Origin: Candidatus Nitrosopumilus sp.
GTDB taxonomy: Archaea; Thermoproteota; Nitrososphaeria; Nitrososphaerales; Nitrosopumilaceae
Direction: 5' to 3'
NCBI GenBank assembly: GCA_029263475.1
Contig: JAJCXK010000070.1
Span: 1-43,477 of the forward strand
DNA length: 43,477 nt
Shown: in pieces, positions 1 through 8,761 of the stretch
Position numbering within the stretch: position 1 is the stretch's first letter
Layout of the letters: each line of letters starts with the position of its first letter
The notes under the pieces: generated by a model
Databases searched by the model: none
The model's input: only the letters and a program-made list of their open reading frames with translations
Told to the model about the DNA's origin: nothing
Translations under genes and position numbers: made by a program

Positions 1-1718
1 ACTATGTTTTCTGTAACATGTGAATCAGAACCTCCACTTCCTCTTTTTGGAACAAGTGCATCAACTTCATCTAAGAAAATAATACATGGAGCCGCTTGTC
101 GTGCTTTTCTGAATATTTCTCTGACACCTTTTTCAGATTCTCCTACCCATTTTGAGAGTAGTTCAGGACCTTTGATGCTGATAAAATTAGACTCTGTCAT
201 TTTTGCAAGAGCTTTTGCTATCATTGTCTTACCAGTTCCAGGAGGGCCATGCAGTAGAATTCCTTTTGGTGCTTCTACATCTACATAATCATATGCATCC
301 TTGTATTTGATTGGCCATTCAACGGCTTCCTTGAGTTCTTCTTTTAGTTCATCTAAACCTCCAACATCATCCCAACTTACGTTTGGAACTTGGATTTGAA
401 CTTCTCTTAGTGCACTAGGACTAACTTCCTTTAATGCATCCATAAAGTCATCGCTTGTGATTTGGATCTTCTCAAGTATCTCTGATGAAATTTTTTCTTC
501 ATCATAGTCAATCTCGGGTAGAATTCTACGTAGAGCTTTCATTGCGGCTTCTTTAGATAATACTTCCAAATCAGCTCCTACAAATCCATGTGTGGTTTTT
601 GAGATTTGTTTTAGATCTACTTTTTGATCAATTGGCATTCCACGTGTATGAATTGAAAGAATATCAAATCTTCCTTCGTCATCAGGAATTCCAATCTCAA
701 TTTCTCTGTCAAATCTTCCTGGTCTTCTAAGTGCGGGATCAATTGAGTCTGGTCTGTTAGTAGCTGCAATTACAACAACTTTACCTCTAGATTTCATTCC
801 ATCCATTAGAGTTAGTAATTGTGAAACAATTCTTTTCTCTAGTTCGCCAGAAACTTCATCTCTTTTTGGAGCGATTGAATCAATCTCATCGATGAAAATT
901 ATGCTAGGAGCGTTTTCTTCAGCCTGAGTAAAGATTTCCCTAATTCTCTCTTCACTTTCTCCATAATGTTTGCCCATAATTTCAGGACCGCTTAGGGAGA
1001 TAAAGTGAGCATTTGTTTCTCCAGCTACAGCCTTTGCTAGTAGTGTCTTTCCAGTTCCTGGAGGACCATACAACAATACGCCTTTTGGTGCTTCCACACC
1101 TATTTTGTCAAATAATTCTGGATGTCTCATGGGTAGTTCTACCATTTCACGAATTTTCTGAACTTCATTTTTTAGGCCTCCAAGCTCATCATATGTAATT
1201 CTTGGATATGATGAATCAACTGCCTTTGTCATTACACCAAGCTTGAAAATGGTATTTTCTGTAACCAAAACTGGTTTTGATGGATTAGTACTAGTTACAA
1301 CAAATTGAATTCTACCTCCCATCTGTGTGTTAAGAGATACCGAATCTCCAGTTGTAAATACATGATTAAGATAGTTGTAAATCATATATTCTTGTAATCC
1401 TTCTGCAGCAATTTTTTCAGTTGGTGATAAAATAATTTGTTCAGCATTTACAGCTTCAACTGTTTTTAGTGAAATTTTATCACCAATTCCAGCTCCAATA
1501 TTTTGTCTTGTCATTCCATCTATTTTGATAATACCTGAACCGTATTCTTCAGGTACACCAGGCCAAAGTTTTACATGTGTTTTTTTGTTGTATGTTAGTT
1601 CTAGTATTTGTCCTGTATTCCATTTTTGATCCTCAATGATTTTAGGATCAACTATGGCTCTACCTCGCCTAACATGTTGTTGTGGACTCTCTTCAATTTT
1701 TAAAATTATTTCACTCAT
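1..1718 (-). CDS. cdc48: Cdc48/VAT-type AAA+ ATPase, 3' part missing
   Basis: This is a tandem AAA+ ATPase of the Cdc48/p97/VAT family, which unfolds and extracts proteins, typically ahead of the archaeal proteasome. The reading frame begins at ATG 1718 and runs off the left edge, giving about 572 residues. An N-terminal double-psi barrel region (about 1-180) is followed by the D1 ring domain with Walker A GPPGTGKT and Walker B IIFIDEID, then the start of D2 with a second GPPGTGKT and FLDEVDA. Family members are about 720-800 residues, so roughly the last quarter lies outside the window. It sits 28 bp downstream of the Hsp20 gene on the same strand, so the two probably share a stress-inducible transcript. 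Family identity is clear; the substrates are unknown. Confidence 0.96.
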   Translation of the reverse strand, partial: MSEIILKIEESPQQHVRRGRAIVDPKIIEDQKWNTGQILELTYNKKTHVKLWPGVPEEYGSGIIKIDGMTRQNIGAGIGDKISLKTVEAVNAEQIILSPTEKIAAEGLQEYMIYNYLNHVFTTGDSVSLNTQMGGRIQFVVTSTNPSKPVLVTENTIFKLGVMTKAVDSSYPRITYDELGGLKNEVQKIREMVELPMRHPELFDKIGVEAPKGVLLYGPPGTGKTLLAKAVAGETNAHFISLSGPEIMGKHYGESEERIREIFTQAEENAPSIIFIDEIDSIAPKRDEVSGELEKRIVSQLLTLMDGMKSRGKVVVIAATNRPDSIDPALRRPGRFDREIEIGIPDDEGRFDILSIHTRGMPIDQKVDLKQISKTTHGFVGADLEVLSKEAAMKALRRILPEIDYDEEKISSEILEKIQITSDDFMDALKEVSPSALREVQIQVPNVSWDDVGGLDELKEELKEAVEWPIKYKDAYDYVDVEAPKGILLHGPPGTGKTMIAKALAKMTESNFISIKGPELLSKWVGESEKGVREIFRKARQAAPCIIFLDEVDALVPKRGSGGSDSHVTENI

Positions 1719-1746
1719 ATCATTACCTCAAGAATAAAGAGGGGAG

Positions 1747-2247
1747 TTATTCAACCTCCACCGTTTTGCCTTTTGGTTTTTCTTCTTCAACCAATTTAAA
1801 GACAATTTGTAAAACTCCGTTTTTGTAAGAGGCTTTTGCAGAATTCTCATCTACTTTGTATTGTAATGGAACTTTAACATGATATTTTTTGTCATCATGC
1901 TCTGCTGAAAGGTTGACTGTCTTGTTTTCAACAACAATTTTGACATCAGCCTTTTCAACTCCCGGCATCTCAGCTATGAGTTTTACTACTTTTTCTTTTT
2001 CGTCGACAATTGTATCGACTAGTGGTTCTCGTGTCTCAGAAGTTGGAAGTAAGCCTGGTTTGACGTTTCCATATTCCTTTACCACAGGTTTTCCATCTGG
2101 ACCGACAGTCATTGTATAACCGTAATAATACGGACCAGATTCAGAACCATTTCCCTCGAATTCCTCAAAAACGTCATCTATGTTGAAAAAAGAGTTTGAC
2201 ATTCTTTTGAAGATTCTATCATATTCATCATCAAAGAACATTGTCAT
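1747..2247 (-). CDS. hsp20: Hsp20/alpha-crystallin small heat-shock protein
   Basis: A 166-residue small heat-shock protein that would hold unfolding proteins as an ATP-independent cytosolic chaperone. The alpha-crystallin domain spans about residues 75-160. It shows the expected alternating beta strands, an AEMPGVEKADVKI segment and a C-terminal GVLQIVFKL strand matching the family's G-V-L motif. The acidic N-terminal arm (about 1-70) is variable, as usual. The start at ATG 2247 fits a TATA-like box about 35 bp upstream; a second Met two codons later is possible. It is the first gene of an apparent operon with cdc48, consistent with joint protein quality control. A palindromic site overlaps the expected transcription start. 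Confidence 0.93.
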   Translation of the reverse strand: MTMFFDDEYDRIFKRMSNSFFNIDDVFEEFEGNGSESGPYYYGYTMTVGPDGKPVVKEYGNVKPGLLPTSETREPLVDTIVDEKEKVVKLIAEMPGVEKADVKIVVENKTVNLSAEHDDKKYHVKVPLQYKVDENSAKASYKNGVLQIVFKLVEEEKPKGKTVEVE

Positions 2248-2250
2248 ATT

Positions 2251-2330
2251 TACCTACATTATGTAATAGGTATTACATTATATAAATATTATTAAATTAT
2301 ATCATATTTATTACATAATCCTATTATAAT
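2251..2330. promoter_or_regulatory. Divergent promoter with palindromic operator-like site (hsp20 / ACT-domain gene)
   Basis: Between the two divergent genes lies a nearly pure AT stretch. For hsp20 (minus strand) a TATA-like box is at 2278-2286. An inverted repeat TACCTA-N10-TAGGTA (2251-2256 / 2267-2272) would then overlap the transcription start. A second exact inverted pair, ATTATGTAATA (2258-2268) and TATTACATAAT (2309-2319), brackets the region. For the rightward gene, TATTATAAT at 2322-2330 is placed about 25 bp before ATG 2351. Operator function is inferred from position and symmetry; no regulator is identified. Confidence 0.5.
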
Positions 2331-2350
2331 TGACATCAAATTATACTCTT

Positions 2351-3016
2351 ATGAGGACTTCAAGTATGTCCATACCCGAAGTTGTAAGGGAAATAATTAC
2401 CAGAAATCGTTCAATCTACGATTGTATGAAAATGGATTTGATCAACTATACAGCATTAGCAGTAAAAATTCAACCAGAAATAGAAAAAATTCTAGGAAAT
2501 TCTGTCAACTTGAATACCGTAGTAGTTGCAATCAAAAGATATGCAGATTCATTTGAAATTAAGGAAGAAGTGAAAGAAGAATCTGTTTTAAAAAGTGCCA
2601 GATTGGCTTTAACAGATGGGATTATGGACGTCAAATTTTCAATAAAGGATTCAAATCAGATGGATCCAATGACAATTTTAGACAAATTCTCTAAGATAAC
2701 AAACAATTATGAATTTTTTAGACTAGCTGATTCGTTTAGATTCCTTACAGAAGATATGGAAGATATCAGAGAGATTTTCAATAGCGTATCAGAAAGAGAT
2801 GATATGTTTAGTACAGGTCTTGCAAAGATCAGAATTTCAATACCCAACTCCCAAAACCAATCAGATGTAGTATCCTACGTTGCTGAAATTTTACATGCAA
2901 ATGGGATAGAGTTAGTAAATGCATTTTTTAGTCAAGATAGCATCATCATAATTCTAAATGAGAGAAATTCGTCAAGGGCATACGATATTTTACATTCAGA
3001 TATTATGAGAACCTAA
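2351..3016 (+). CDS. ACT-domain-containing protein
   Basis: A 221-residue soluble protein whose last 65 residues or so look like an ACT ligand-binding fold: RISIPNSQNQSD opens the first strand, then a helix, HANGIELVNAFFS, and a strand IIIILNE followed by a final helix. The first part (about 1-140) is helical and resembles the winged-helix-like front half found in archaeal ACT regulators, but I cannot name it. ACT domains usually sense amino acids, so a metabolic regulator is plausible. A TTG at 2330 would lengthen the protein by seven residues; ATG 2351 is preferred because TATTATAAT lies about 25 bp upstream, which suits a leaderless mRNA. It is divergent from the hsp20-cdc48 operon. Confidence 0.7.
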   Translation: MRTSSMSIPEVVREIITRNRSIYDCMKMDLINYTALAVKIQPEIEKILGNSVNLNTVVVAIKRYADSFEIKEEVKEESVLKSARLALTDGIMDVKFSIKDSNQMDPMTILDKFSKITNNYEFFRLADSFRFLTEDMEDIREIFNSVSERDDMFSTGLAKIRISIPNSQNQSDVVSYVAEILHANGIELVNAFFSQDSIIIILNERNSSRAYDILHSDIMRT

Positions 3017-3070
3017 GAATACTCATAATTTGGGTGAAAATTACTCTTATAGCATATATGGATACAATTT

Positions 3071-4447
3071 GTGAAAAGAATTCAATTGGCTAAAAATAAA
3101 AAGAAAAAAATTGTAATTTTAGGTGGTGGATTTGCAGGAGTAGAATGTGCCAGACAATTAGAATCAAAATTTGGAAATGATAATGAGATTGAATTAGTGA
3201 TGATAAGTGAAGATAATTTTTTACTATTCACACCAATGCTGCCACAAGTAGCATCAGGAATGATTGAAACCAGACACATAGTTTTGCCCATTAGAACAAT
3301 TTGTAAAAAAACAAAATTCTATGAAGGCAGAATAAAAAATATTGATCCGTATGGAAAACTTGTAACATTATGGGGGACAGGGGATAAGAGAAGCATATCA
3401 ATACATTATGATTTTCTCATAGTTGGACTTGGCAGTGAAACCAATTTTTTTGGGATGTCCGATGTCGAAAAAAATGCATACACCATGAAGACACTCAATG
3501 ATGCTGTCATGCTAAGAAATAGAGTAATCGATATGCTTGAGCAAGCAGAGAATGAAACAAATCCGATTCTTCGAAAAAGTTTTTTGAACTTTGTCGTAGT
3601 TGGAGGCGGTTTTGCAGGAATTGAGACTGCCGGAGAACTTATGGATCTTCTTTTAGATGCACGAAAATATTATCCTACAATCCATAAGGATGATCTTAAA
3701 GTAATTGTGTTAGAAGCTTTAGGAATGATTTTGCCTGGATTTAATGAAAAGCTAGCAGATTTTGCAAAAGATAAGATGGTTGAGAGAGGAATTGACATTA
3801 GACTGAAGACAGCAGTTACCAGTTTTGACGGAAGTGAAGTTACTACCAAATCATTGGATGAAAATCCAAAAGATTCAATCGATACATCTCAAGTTGATTC
3901 AATCATTACAAAAACATTGATTTGGACTGCTGGAGTTACTCCAGTTAATACAATCAAGAGATCAATGTTCAAGACAGAAAAGGGAAAACTCATTGTTAAT
4001 GATTATCTTGAAGTTCCAGACTTTCCAGGAGTATTTGCAATTGGAGATTGTGCATTATTTTTAAATCCTGAAACACAAAGACCATTCCCTCCCACTGCTC
4101 AAATTGCGGAAGCTCAAGCAAAAATAGCTGCAAAAAACTTGATATCATTAATTAAAAATTCTGAAAAAGAAAAATTTGTCTATCATTCTAAAGGTCAAAT
4201 GGCAATTATTGGAAAAAGATCAGGAATTGCTACATTTTTGGGAATGAATATCTCCGGATTTTGGGCATGGTTAATCTGGAGAAATGTATACCTCTCAAAA
4301 ATTTCAACTTTTGACAAGAGGACGCGTGTCTTTCTTGACTGGACAATAGATTTGTTCTTTGATAGAGACATCTCAAGACTGAAATTGATGAAACGTGAAC
4401 CAGGAAAAGAATACAGACTGCTTGACGAAGTAGATGACGTTTGGTAA
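3071..4447 (+). CDS. ndh: Type II NADH dehydrogenase-like FAD oxidoreductase (NDH-2)
   Basis: A 458-residue flavoprotein of the NDH-2 family, which passes electrons from NAD(P)H to quinone at the inner face of the membrane without pumping protons. Two dinucleotide-binding motifs are visible: GGGFAGVE near residue 16 for FAD and GGGFAGIE near residue 178 for NAD(P)H. The conserved FAIGDCA segment contacts FAD. The C-terminal 70 residues contain an aromatic stretch (ISGFWAWLIWRNVYL) and amphipathic segments as in NDH-2 membrane anchors. The start is GTG 3071. The gene stands alone and converges on the cyclophilin gene with one base between stops. Other members of the superfamily, such as sulfide:quinone reductases, are less likely given the tail. 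Confidence 0.88.
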   Translation: MKRIQLAKNKKKKIVILGGGFAGVECARQLESKFGNDNEIELVMISEDNFLLFTPMLPQVASGMIETRHIVLPIRTICKKTKFYEGRIKNIDPYGKLVTLWGTGDKRSISIHYDFLIVGLGSETNFFGMSDVEKNAYTMKTLNDAVMLRNRVIDMLEQAENETNPILRKSFLNFVVVGGGFAGIETAGELMDLLLDARKYYPTIHKDDLKVIVLEALGMILPGFNEKLADFAKDKMVERGIDIRLKTAVTSFDGSEVTTKSLDENPKDSIDTSQVDSIITKTLIWTAGVTPVNTIKRSMFKTEKGKLIVNDYLEVPDFPGVFAIGDCALFLNPETQRPFPPTAQIAEAQAKIAAKNLISLIKNSEKEKFVYHSKGQMAIIGKRSGIATFLGMNISGFWAWLIWRNVYLSKISTFDKRTRVFLDWTIDLFFDRDISRLKLMKREPGKEYRLLDEVDDVW

Positions 4448-4448
4448 T

Positions 4449-5957
4449 TTATTTTCTAATTTTATAAATAATTATTGCAGGTGCACCAAAATACATTCCA
4501 ACGTTCAATAGAACTATTCCAATTCCGTACGATAGCATTTCTGCTTCGGAATTAATTTCTACAAAATTTAAAATTGATAATGTAGACAGCATTGGAGTGA
4601 TTAAGGCTTTTACAAGTTCTTTAAAAATAGGGCTCTCACGTTCTAAATCTGCAATCGTAGGTGAAAATGAATAGTATAACTGATTAAATCCACTCATGAA
4701 TGCAATTCCAGATTTGGTTGACAGAATAGTATTATCTCGAATTTCTCTTAATTGCTGCACTTGTGGTGCAAATTCAGTTCCAAACGTGGCCGTAGCAATT
4801 AGACACCCACCTACTTCTTCAGCTGATTCATCCACCGATACATTTTGTGACAATATTTCAAATGAATCAACTGTTTCATCAAATCTTGGTAGTTGAGCGC
4901 TGAAATCATCTAATCCATTACTATATGCAAGAATGTAGAATTTTTCAGAATCATAAATCATTACTTCTTTAAATTTCACGTCAAACTTCTCATCGTTTGT
5001 TAAAAAAGATCCTTCCGCTTCTGTTACATATGCCTTATTTCCATGCAAAATAATTTTTTCCTGTAAAATAATTTTTAAATTTCCTGATTCTATAACGGGT
5101 TTAATCGCTTCGGTTTTTTCAGAAATAAGATCATCTAAAGTTCTTTGATCGGTTTCTTGTACTAAAAGCGAAATAACTGGATTCATAATTCCTATTTTTG
5201 GTCCAACTGCAACTACATCGGGAGAACTTTCGTCAACTTTGTCAGGATTTTGCAATAACCATCCTTCGGGCACACTAAATCCAATTTCATGTTCACTGCT
5301 TTCATATTTCTGATTTCCTGTAGAAGGAGTTACAACCGACTGTGTACGTTCAGGATCTTGCAATTCAAGAATATTTGATACATCAGAACGATTTACAACG
5401 GTAGCCTTTATGATTTTGACTTGTTCAGAATTCACAGGTCTATCTACGGGTTCTGTTTCAACTCCAGCAATCTTATCAAGTGTTTCAAAACTTTCATCAG
5501 TTACAATTCTACCAAATACGGTATATTGCTCATCAAGGAAATTGGAATCTCCGTGCACGATGAAGAATTGAGAACCTCCGCTGTTAGGATCAGCTGATCT
5601 TGCCATTGAAACAATTCCACGATTGTGTTTAATTGTATTAAATTCAGCATCTACACTCGTAGTTGGACCACCGGTTCCCCATGTGTTTGGATCACCGTCT
5701 ATTGTGTTTGGATCACCGCCTTGAATCATAAATCCAGGTATTATTCTATGAAAGATTACCCCATCATAAAAGCCAGATTCAGCCAACTCAATAAAATTTT
5801 TAATATGATTTGGTGCATCATTTGGGAAAAAGTCGATCACTATATTTCCAAGATTGGTTTCCAAGACAACTAATTTATCATCATATTGTGCAAACGCATA
5901 ATTTCCAAAACCAATTGTAAATAATAAAACCGTCAAAACCAAGAATATTTTATTCAA
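4449..5957 (-). CDS. Secreted cyclophilin-type peptidyl-prolyl isomerase with PsbP-like and CFI-box domains
   Basis: A 502-residue exported protein with three parts. After a signal peptide (1-23, ending at AFA) comes a cyclophilin domain (about 27-190) with FHRIIPGFMIQGGD, GSQFFI and LDEQYTVFG, so the catalytic Arg, Phe, Gln and Met positions are present. Residues about 215-375 look like a PsbP/Mog1-type domain (FSVPEGW opening, ending DETVDSFEIL). The last 120 residues hold a GGCLIATATFG motif (Cys385), an Arg-rich helix and a terminal hydrophobic helix, matching the CFI-box C-terminal domain. The start codon is TTG 5957; no ATG is available. It probably folds or guards proteins outside the membrane. 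The combination of all three domains is unusual. Confidence 0.87.
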   Translation of the reverse strand: MNKIFLVLTVLLFTIGFGNYAFAQYDDKLVVLETNLGNIVIDFFPNDAPNHIKNFIELAESGFYDGVIFHRIIPGFMIQGGDPNTIDGDPNTWGTGGPTTSVDAEFNTIKHNRGIVSMARSADPNSGGSQFFIVHGDSNFLDEQYTVFGRIVTDESFETLDKIAGVETEPVDRPVNSEQVKIIKATVVNRSDVSNILELQDPERTQSVVTPSTGNQKYESSEHEIGFSVPEGWLLQNPDKVDESSPDVVAVGPKIGIMNPVISLLVQETDQRTLDDLISEKTEAIKPVIESGNLKIILQEKIILHGNKAYVTEAEGSFLTNDEKFDVKFKEVMIYDSEKFYILAYSNGLDDFSAQLPRFDETVDSFEILSQNVSVDESAEEVGGCLIATATFGTEFAPQVQQLREIRDNTILSTKSGIAFMSGFNQLYYSFSPTIADLERESPIFKELVKALITPMLSTLSILNFVEINSEAEMLSYGIGIVLLNVGMYFGAPAIIIYKIRK

Positions 5958-6030
5958 TAAATTTTCTCAAGAATCGTTACTTAAAAGCCAATTGTATTAG
6001 TTTTTAACAAAGTTAAATGAATTAATCAAC

Positions 6031-6522
6031 ATGCAACCTGATGAGAAGATTCAGGCACATTTAGTTTCAGTATGGAGAGAATCAAAAAAGTTTTTTGCAA
6101 TTGGCGGTAAAGAAGGCATGCTGGTATTGACAGACAAGCATTTGATGTTCGTGCACAAGACAGAATCAAAAATAAACTGGTGGAAAGCAATTACTCAAAG
6201 ACAAGTAATTAATTTCATAAAGTCGAAAAATACTATGATTCATCATGATGGTTACAATGAAAAAGATTTAATGAATGATTTGGAGGACGGACGAAATACT
6301 GAATTGTCTTTTGACGACATATCCAGCATTAACTTTACGGAAAAAGATTGGGGAAGTTCATTACAATTAGAATTTCATACAGATGAAAAGGATGAGAAGT
6401 TTCAATATTCAATTGCCCAAGATTGGGTAAAGTATCCTGCAAAAGAGCCTACAAAGTATATGAAAGTGGATTGGAAGCCTTTTGTGCAATATATTAAAGA
6501 CAGGCAAAGGTTTACGAAATAA
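6031..6522 (+). CDS. Conserved hypothetical protein, PH/GRAM-like fold possible
   Basis: A 163-residue soluble protein without signal peptide or membrane segment. The segment GMLVLTDKHLMFVHKT followed later by LSFDDISSINF and a strand-rich region resembles PH/GRAM-like beta-barrel proteins, in which a 'vLTdkrlif' strand precedes an 'i.~d~I.si' strand. That resemblance is my reading of the pattern and is weak. The C-terminus is basic and aromatic (WKPFVQYIKDRQRF). It starts at ATG 6031 and ends two bases before the TTG start of cbiE, so the two are almost certainly co-transcribed; the link to cobalamin synthesis is otherwise unexplained. Confidence 0.72.
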   Translation: MQPDEKIQAHLVSVWRESKKFFAIGGKEGMLVLTDKHLMFVHKTESKINWWKAITQRQVINFIKSKNTMIHHDGYNEKDLMNDLEDGRNTELSFDDISSINFTEKDWGSSLQLEFHTDEKDEKFQYSIAQDWVKYPAKEPTKYMKVDWKPFVQYIKDRQRFTK

Positions 6523-6524
6523 GA

Positions 6525-7241
6525 TTGGGAAAAGTTTTTGCTGTAGGCGTTGGACCTGGTTCTCCAAAATACGTAACAGAAATTGTAAGAGAAATTGTGC
6601 AGAACTGTGATATCGTTATTGGTTACAAATACACCCTAAAAACAATACAGCATTTGATTAAAGGAAAAGAGATCTATGAAATAACCATGAATGATCAAGA
6701 AAGTTCATATCAAAAAATTCTTCCAGAACTAGGCAATAGGACATTGGTGATTCCATTTACCGGCGATGTGAATTTTTCAGAATCAGAAGTTGTTGATAGA
6801 TTAATAGAGATTTTTGGTGAAATAGAGGTTGTTCCAGGAATTAGTTCAATTCAGGTGGCTGCGGCAAGAGCAAAGGTTCCTCTTGATAAGTCCAAGGTAA
6901 TTACGATGCATGTTACAACACCAATTGAGGATAAGAAATTAGAATTACAAAAAGCATTAATTGATGGTTTTAGTGTGGTTTTGGTTCCACGACCATGGCC
7001 AAAGCAACCGGATAAACATTTCATGCAATCTGAAATAGCAGTGTACTTGAGGGAACATGATTTTGATACTGCCAAAATGAAAGTTCACGTTTTTGAAGCA
7101 ATCACAACAGATTATGAAACCAGTTTTGTAGGAACCGTCAAAGACTTAGAAGGAAAAGAGTTTTCTGATTTGTCGGTAATGGTATTTGACCAAACCAGTC
7201 TAGACTCATACATGAATTATAGATGGCAATGGGAAACCTAG
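6525..7241 (+). CDS. cbiE: Cobalt-precorrin-7 (C5)-methyltransferase, CbiE-type
   Basis: A 238-residue SAM-dependent tetrapyrrole methylase. The opening VGVGPGSPKYVT is the glycine-rich P-loop of the uroporphyrin-III/precorrin methylase superfamily, VIPFTGDVNFSES carries the (S/T)GD motif, and VVPGISSIQVAAAR is the VPGISS motif typical of CbiE. It would methylate C5 of the corrin ring in anaerobic cobalamin synthesis, a pathway these archaea generally possess. There is no fused CbiT domain, in line with archaeal genes where CbiE and CbiT are separate; CbiT is not in this window. The start is TTG 6525, two bases after the preceding stop. Its 3' end overlaps the convergent cupredoxin-like gene by four bases. 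CobJ/CbiH-type methylases are the main alternative. Confidence 0.83.
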   Translation: MGKVFAVGVGPGSPKYVTEIVREIVQNCDIVIGYKYTLKTIQHLIKGKEIYEITMNDQESSYQKILPELGNRTLVIPFTGDVNFSESEVVDRLIEIFGEIEVVPGISSIQVAAARAKVPLDKSKVITMHVTTPIEDKKLELQKALIDGFSVVLVPRPWPKQPDKHFMQSEIAVYLREHDFDTAKMKVHVFEAITTDYETSFVGTVKDLEGKEFSDLSVMVFDQTSLDSYMNYRWQWET

Positions 7242-8170
7242 TTACCTGAATTTTGTCCTTCACCAAGAGTCAAACTATCTGAATTTGGAAATACGTAAGC
7301 TATAATTTTCATCCAAGGATAATCAGGATCATATAATCTGTAAAATCCTGCGTCATCTAATAGTACGTTAACTGACTCACCAGGTAAGATTTCCCCAGTA
7401 GAAATTCTGCCGTCAGGCGTAAATGGGTCATGTCGATCTCCATAATTTTCTTTACCACTAATGACACTATGAGATATCACATCATCGTTTACTATTGTAA
7501 TCATAGTGCCTGGTTCTATTGAAATCCTATCTTGTGAGAAGTATCTAAAATTAAATGGATCATCTGCATTTCGTGATGCCGCAGAATTTTCTCTAATATT
7601 ACTTGTGTCAATATAAGTATCTACGATCCCTTGAGATGATGAACCGCGAAGAATATGAAGGGTATTAACATCGGAATTTTCGGTTCCTGTTGGAGTAGGA
7701 TCAACTTTTGAGAGTGTAGATAATTTTGTTGTGTAGATTATCTTAAAAGTATCATCAGGGGTTGTAATTCTTCCAGTAAAACCATAAACGGACGCATTTT
7801 TGCTTTCATCAATCAATCTGCCAAAGAAACTAATCGAAGTATCAAATCCACTTAAGCTCTCAATCTCGCCATTTATTCTAATGTACTTGCCCTCACGCAA
7901 AAATTTTCCCTCTAAATTAGAAACTACAAACTCTTCATCATCTAATGTGATGAAACCGTCTTCTGTAAGAAAGTTGACTGTACTTCCACGTTGATCCTGA
8001 GATGACAAACCGAAATCAATTTCGGATATTTTGATAAAGTCTTCGGTCACTGCAAATCCTGACCCTTCTAAAAGAAATATCTGATTCTCAGAAATTTCAG
8101 CAAATGAATTATTGATAAAAGAGCCTGATGACACTGCAAGCAACGCTAGTATTAGCACATATGTCTTCAT
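7238..8170 (-). CDS. Secreted protein with degenerate cupredoxin domain
   Basis: A 310-residue exported protein with a signal peptide (about 1-24, SFINNSFA). Residues 30-160 form a beta-rich domain I cannot name. Residues 205-292 have the layout of a plastocyanin-like cupredoxin: IEPGTMITIVNDDVISHSV supplies the first His (H234), then LPGESVNV and a final YPWM. The loop that should read C-x2-H-x2-M instead has Asp at the Cys position (D281) and Tyr at the second His position (Y284), keeping only M287. A normal type 1 copper site is therefore unlikely. An intact relative is encoded near 42.2 kb. The last 15 residues are low-complexity and hydrophilic. Confidence 0.82.
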   Translation of the reverse strand: MKTYVLILALLAVSSGSFINNSFAEISENQIFLLEGSGFAVTEDFIKISEIDFGLSSQDQRGSTVNFLTEDGFITLDDEEFVVSNLEGKFLREGKYIRINGEIESLSGFDTSISFFGRLIDESKNASVYGFTGRITTPDDTFKIIYTTKLSTLSKVDPTPTGTENSDVNTLHILRGSSSQGIVDTYIDTSNIRENSAASRNADDPFNFRYFSQDRISIEPGTMITIVNDDVISHSVISGKENYGDRHDPFTPDGRISTGEILPGESVNVLLDDAGFYRLYDPDYPWMKIIAYVFPNSDSLTLGEGQNSGN

Positions 8171-8329
8171 GACTATTTAGGTCCCCAATTTGGTTTATAA
8201 TTTGCTACTAAATTATTTTAGATTAATCTAGTAGTTAGTATAAACAGAAAATTGAGGAGAGATGTCGAGGAAAAGTAGAAATTTGATTGACAAACAGATA
8301 GAAGATGGTTTCTACATAAGTTAATCATT

Positions 8330-8752
8330 ATGACAGACATTTTCACCAAAGAAAAAAGATCTTGGGTGATGTCTAGAATCAGTGGAACAAATACCAAGAT
8401 TGATCTTAAGATGGAAAAAATGCTTGGCAATGCCAAACACAAATTTCAAATGTACCCCAAAATGTTCGGTCATCCAGACTTTGTCATTAGAAGCAAAAGA
8501 ATTGCAATATTCTGTGACGGTGATTTTTGGCATGGCTACAAATATTATGAAAAAAAACGGCTTGCAAAAAAATTCTGGAGGGATAAGATAGAGAGAAACA
8601 TGAATAGAGATATTGTTGTTTCCAGAAAATTACGACGTGATGGATGGTCTGTTTTAAGATGCTGGGAGCATGATATCAATAAAAATCCTGGAAAATGCAT
8701 GAGAAAAATCAATAAAAAAATTCAGAATAGAGTGGGTGATTTTAGATCATAA
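8330..8752 (+). CDS. Vsr-like (very short patch repair family) endonuclease
   Basis: A 140-residue protein of the Vsr fold within the PD-(D/E)XK nucleases. The family layout is intact: MSRISGTNTKID at the N-terminus (MSRI.G..T), HPDFV with the catalytic Asp (D50), IFCDGDFWHG with the catalytic Trp-His (H68), FWRDKIERNMNRD, and GWSVLRCWEHDI. True Vsr nicks next to T:G mismatches made by deamination of 5-methylcytosine. Three of the four zinc ligands of E. coli Vsr are replaced here (Cys to D65, Cys to Tyr, Cys to H114), so the zinc site is probably lost. No cytosine methyltransferase is adjacent. It starts at ATG 8330 and converges on the SpoIIM-like gene with nine bases between. Confidence 0.84.
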   Translation: MTDIFTKEKRSWVMSRISGTNTKIDLKMEKMLGNAKHKFQMYPKMFGHPDFVIRSKRIAIFCDGDFWHGYKYYEKKRLAKKFWRDKIERNMNRDIVVSRKLRRDGWSVLRCWEHDINKNPGKCMRKINKKIQNRVGDFRS

Positions 8753-8761
8753 TCCTAAAAA

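Noticed and set aside
1889-2119. Open frame opposite hsp20
   Set aside because: Low-complexity Ser/Thr product that mirrors the hsp20 codons; the real gene on the other strand is unambiguous.
8218-8533. Two leftward open frames overlapping the Vsr-like gene
   Set aside because: They are antisense to a clearly conserved protein and have no family features.
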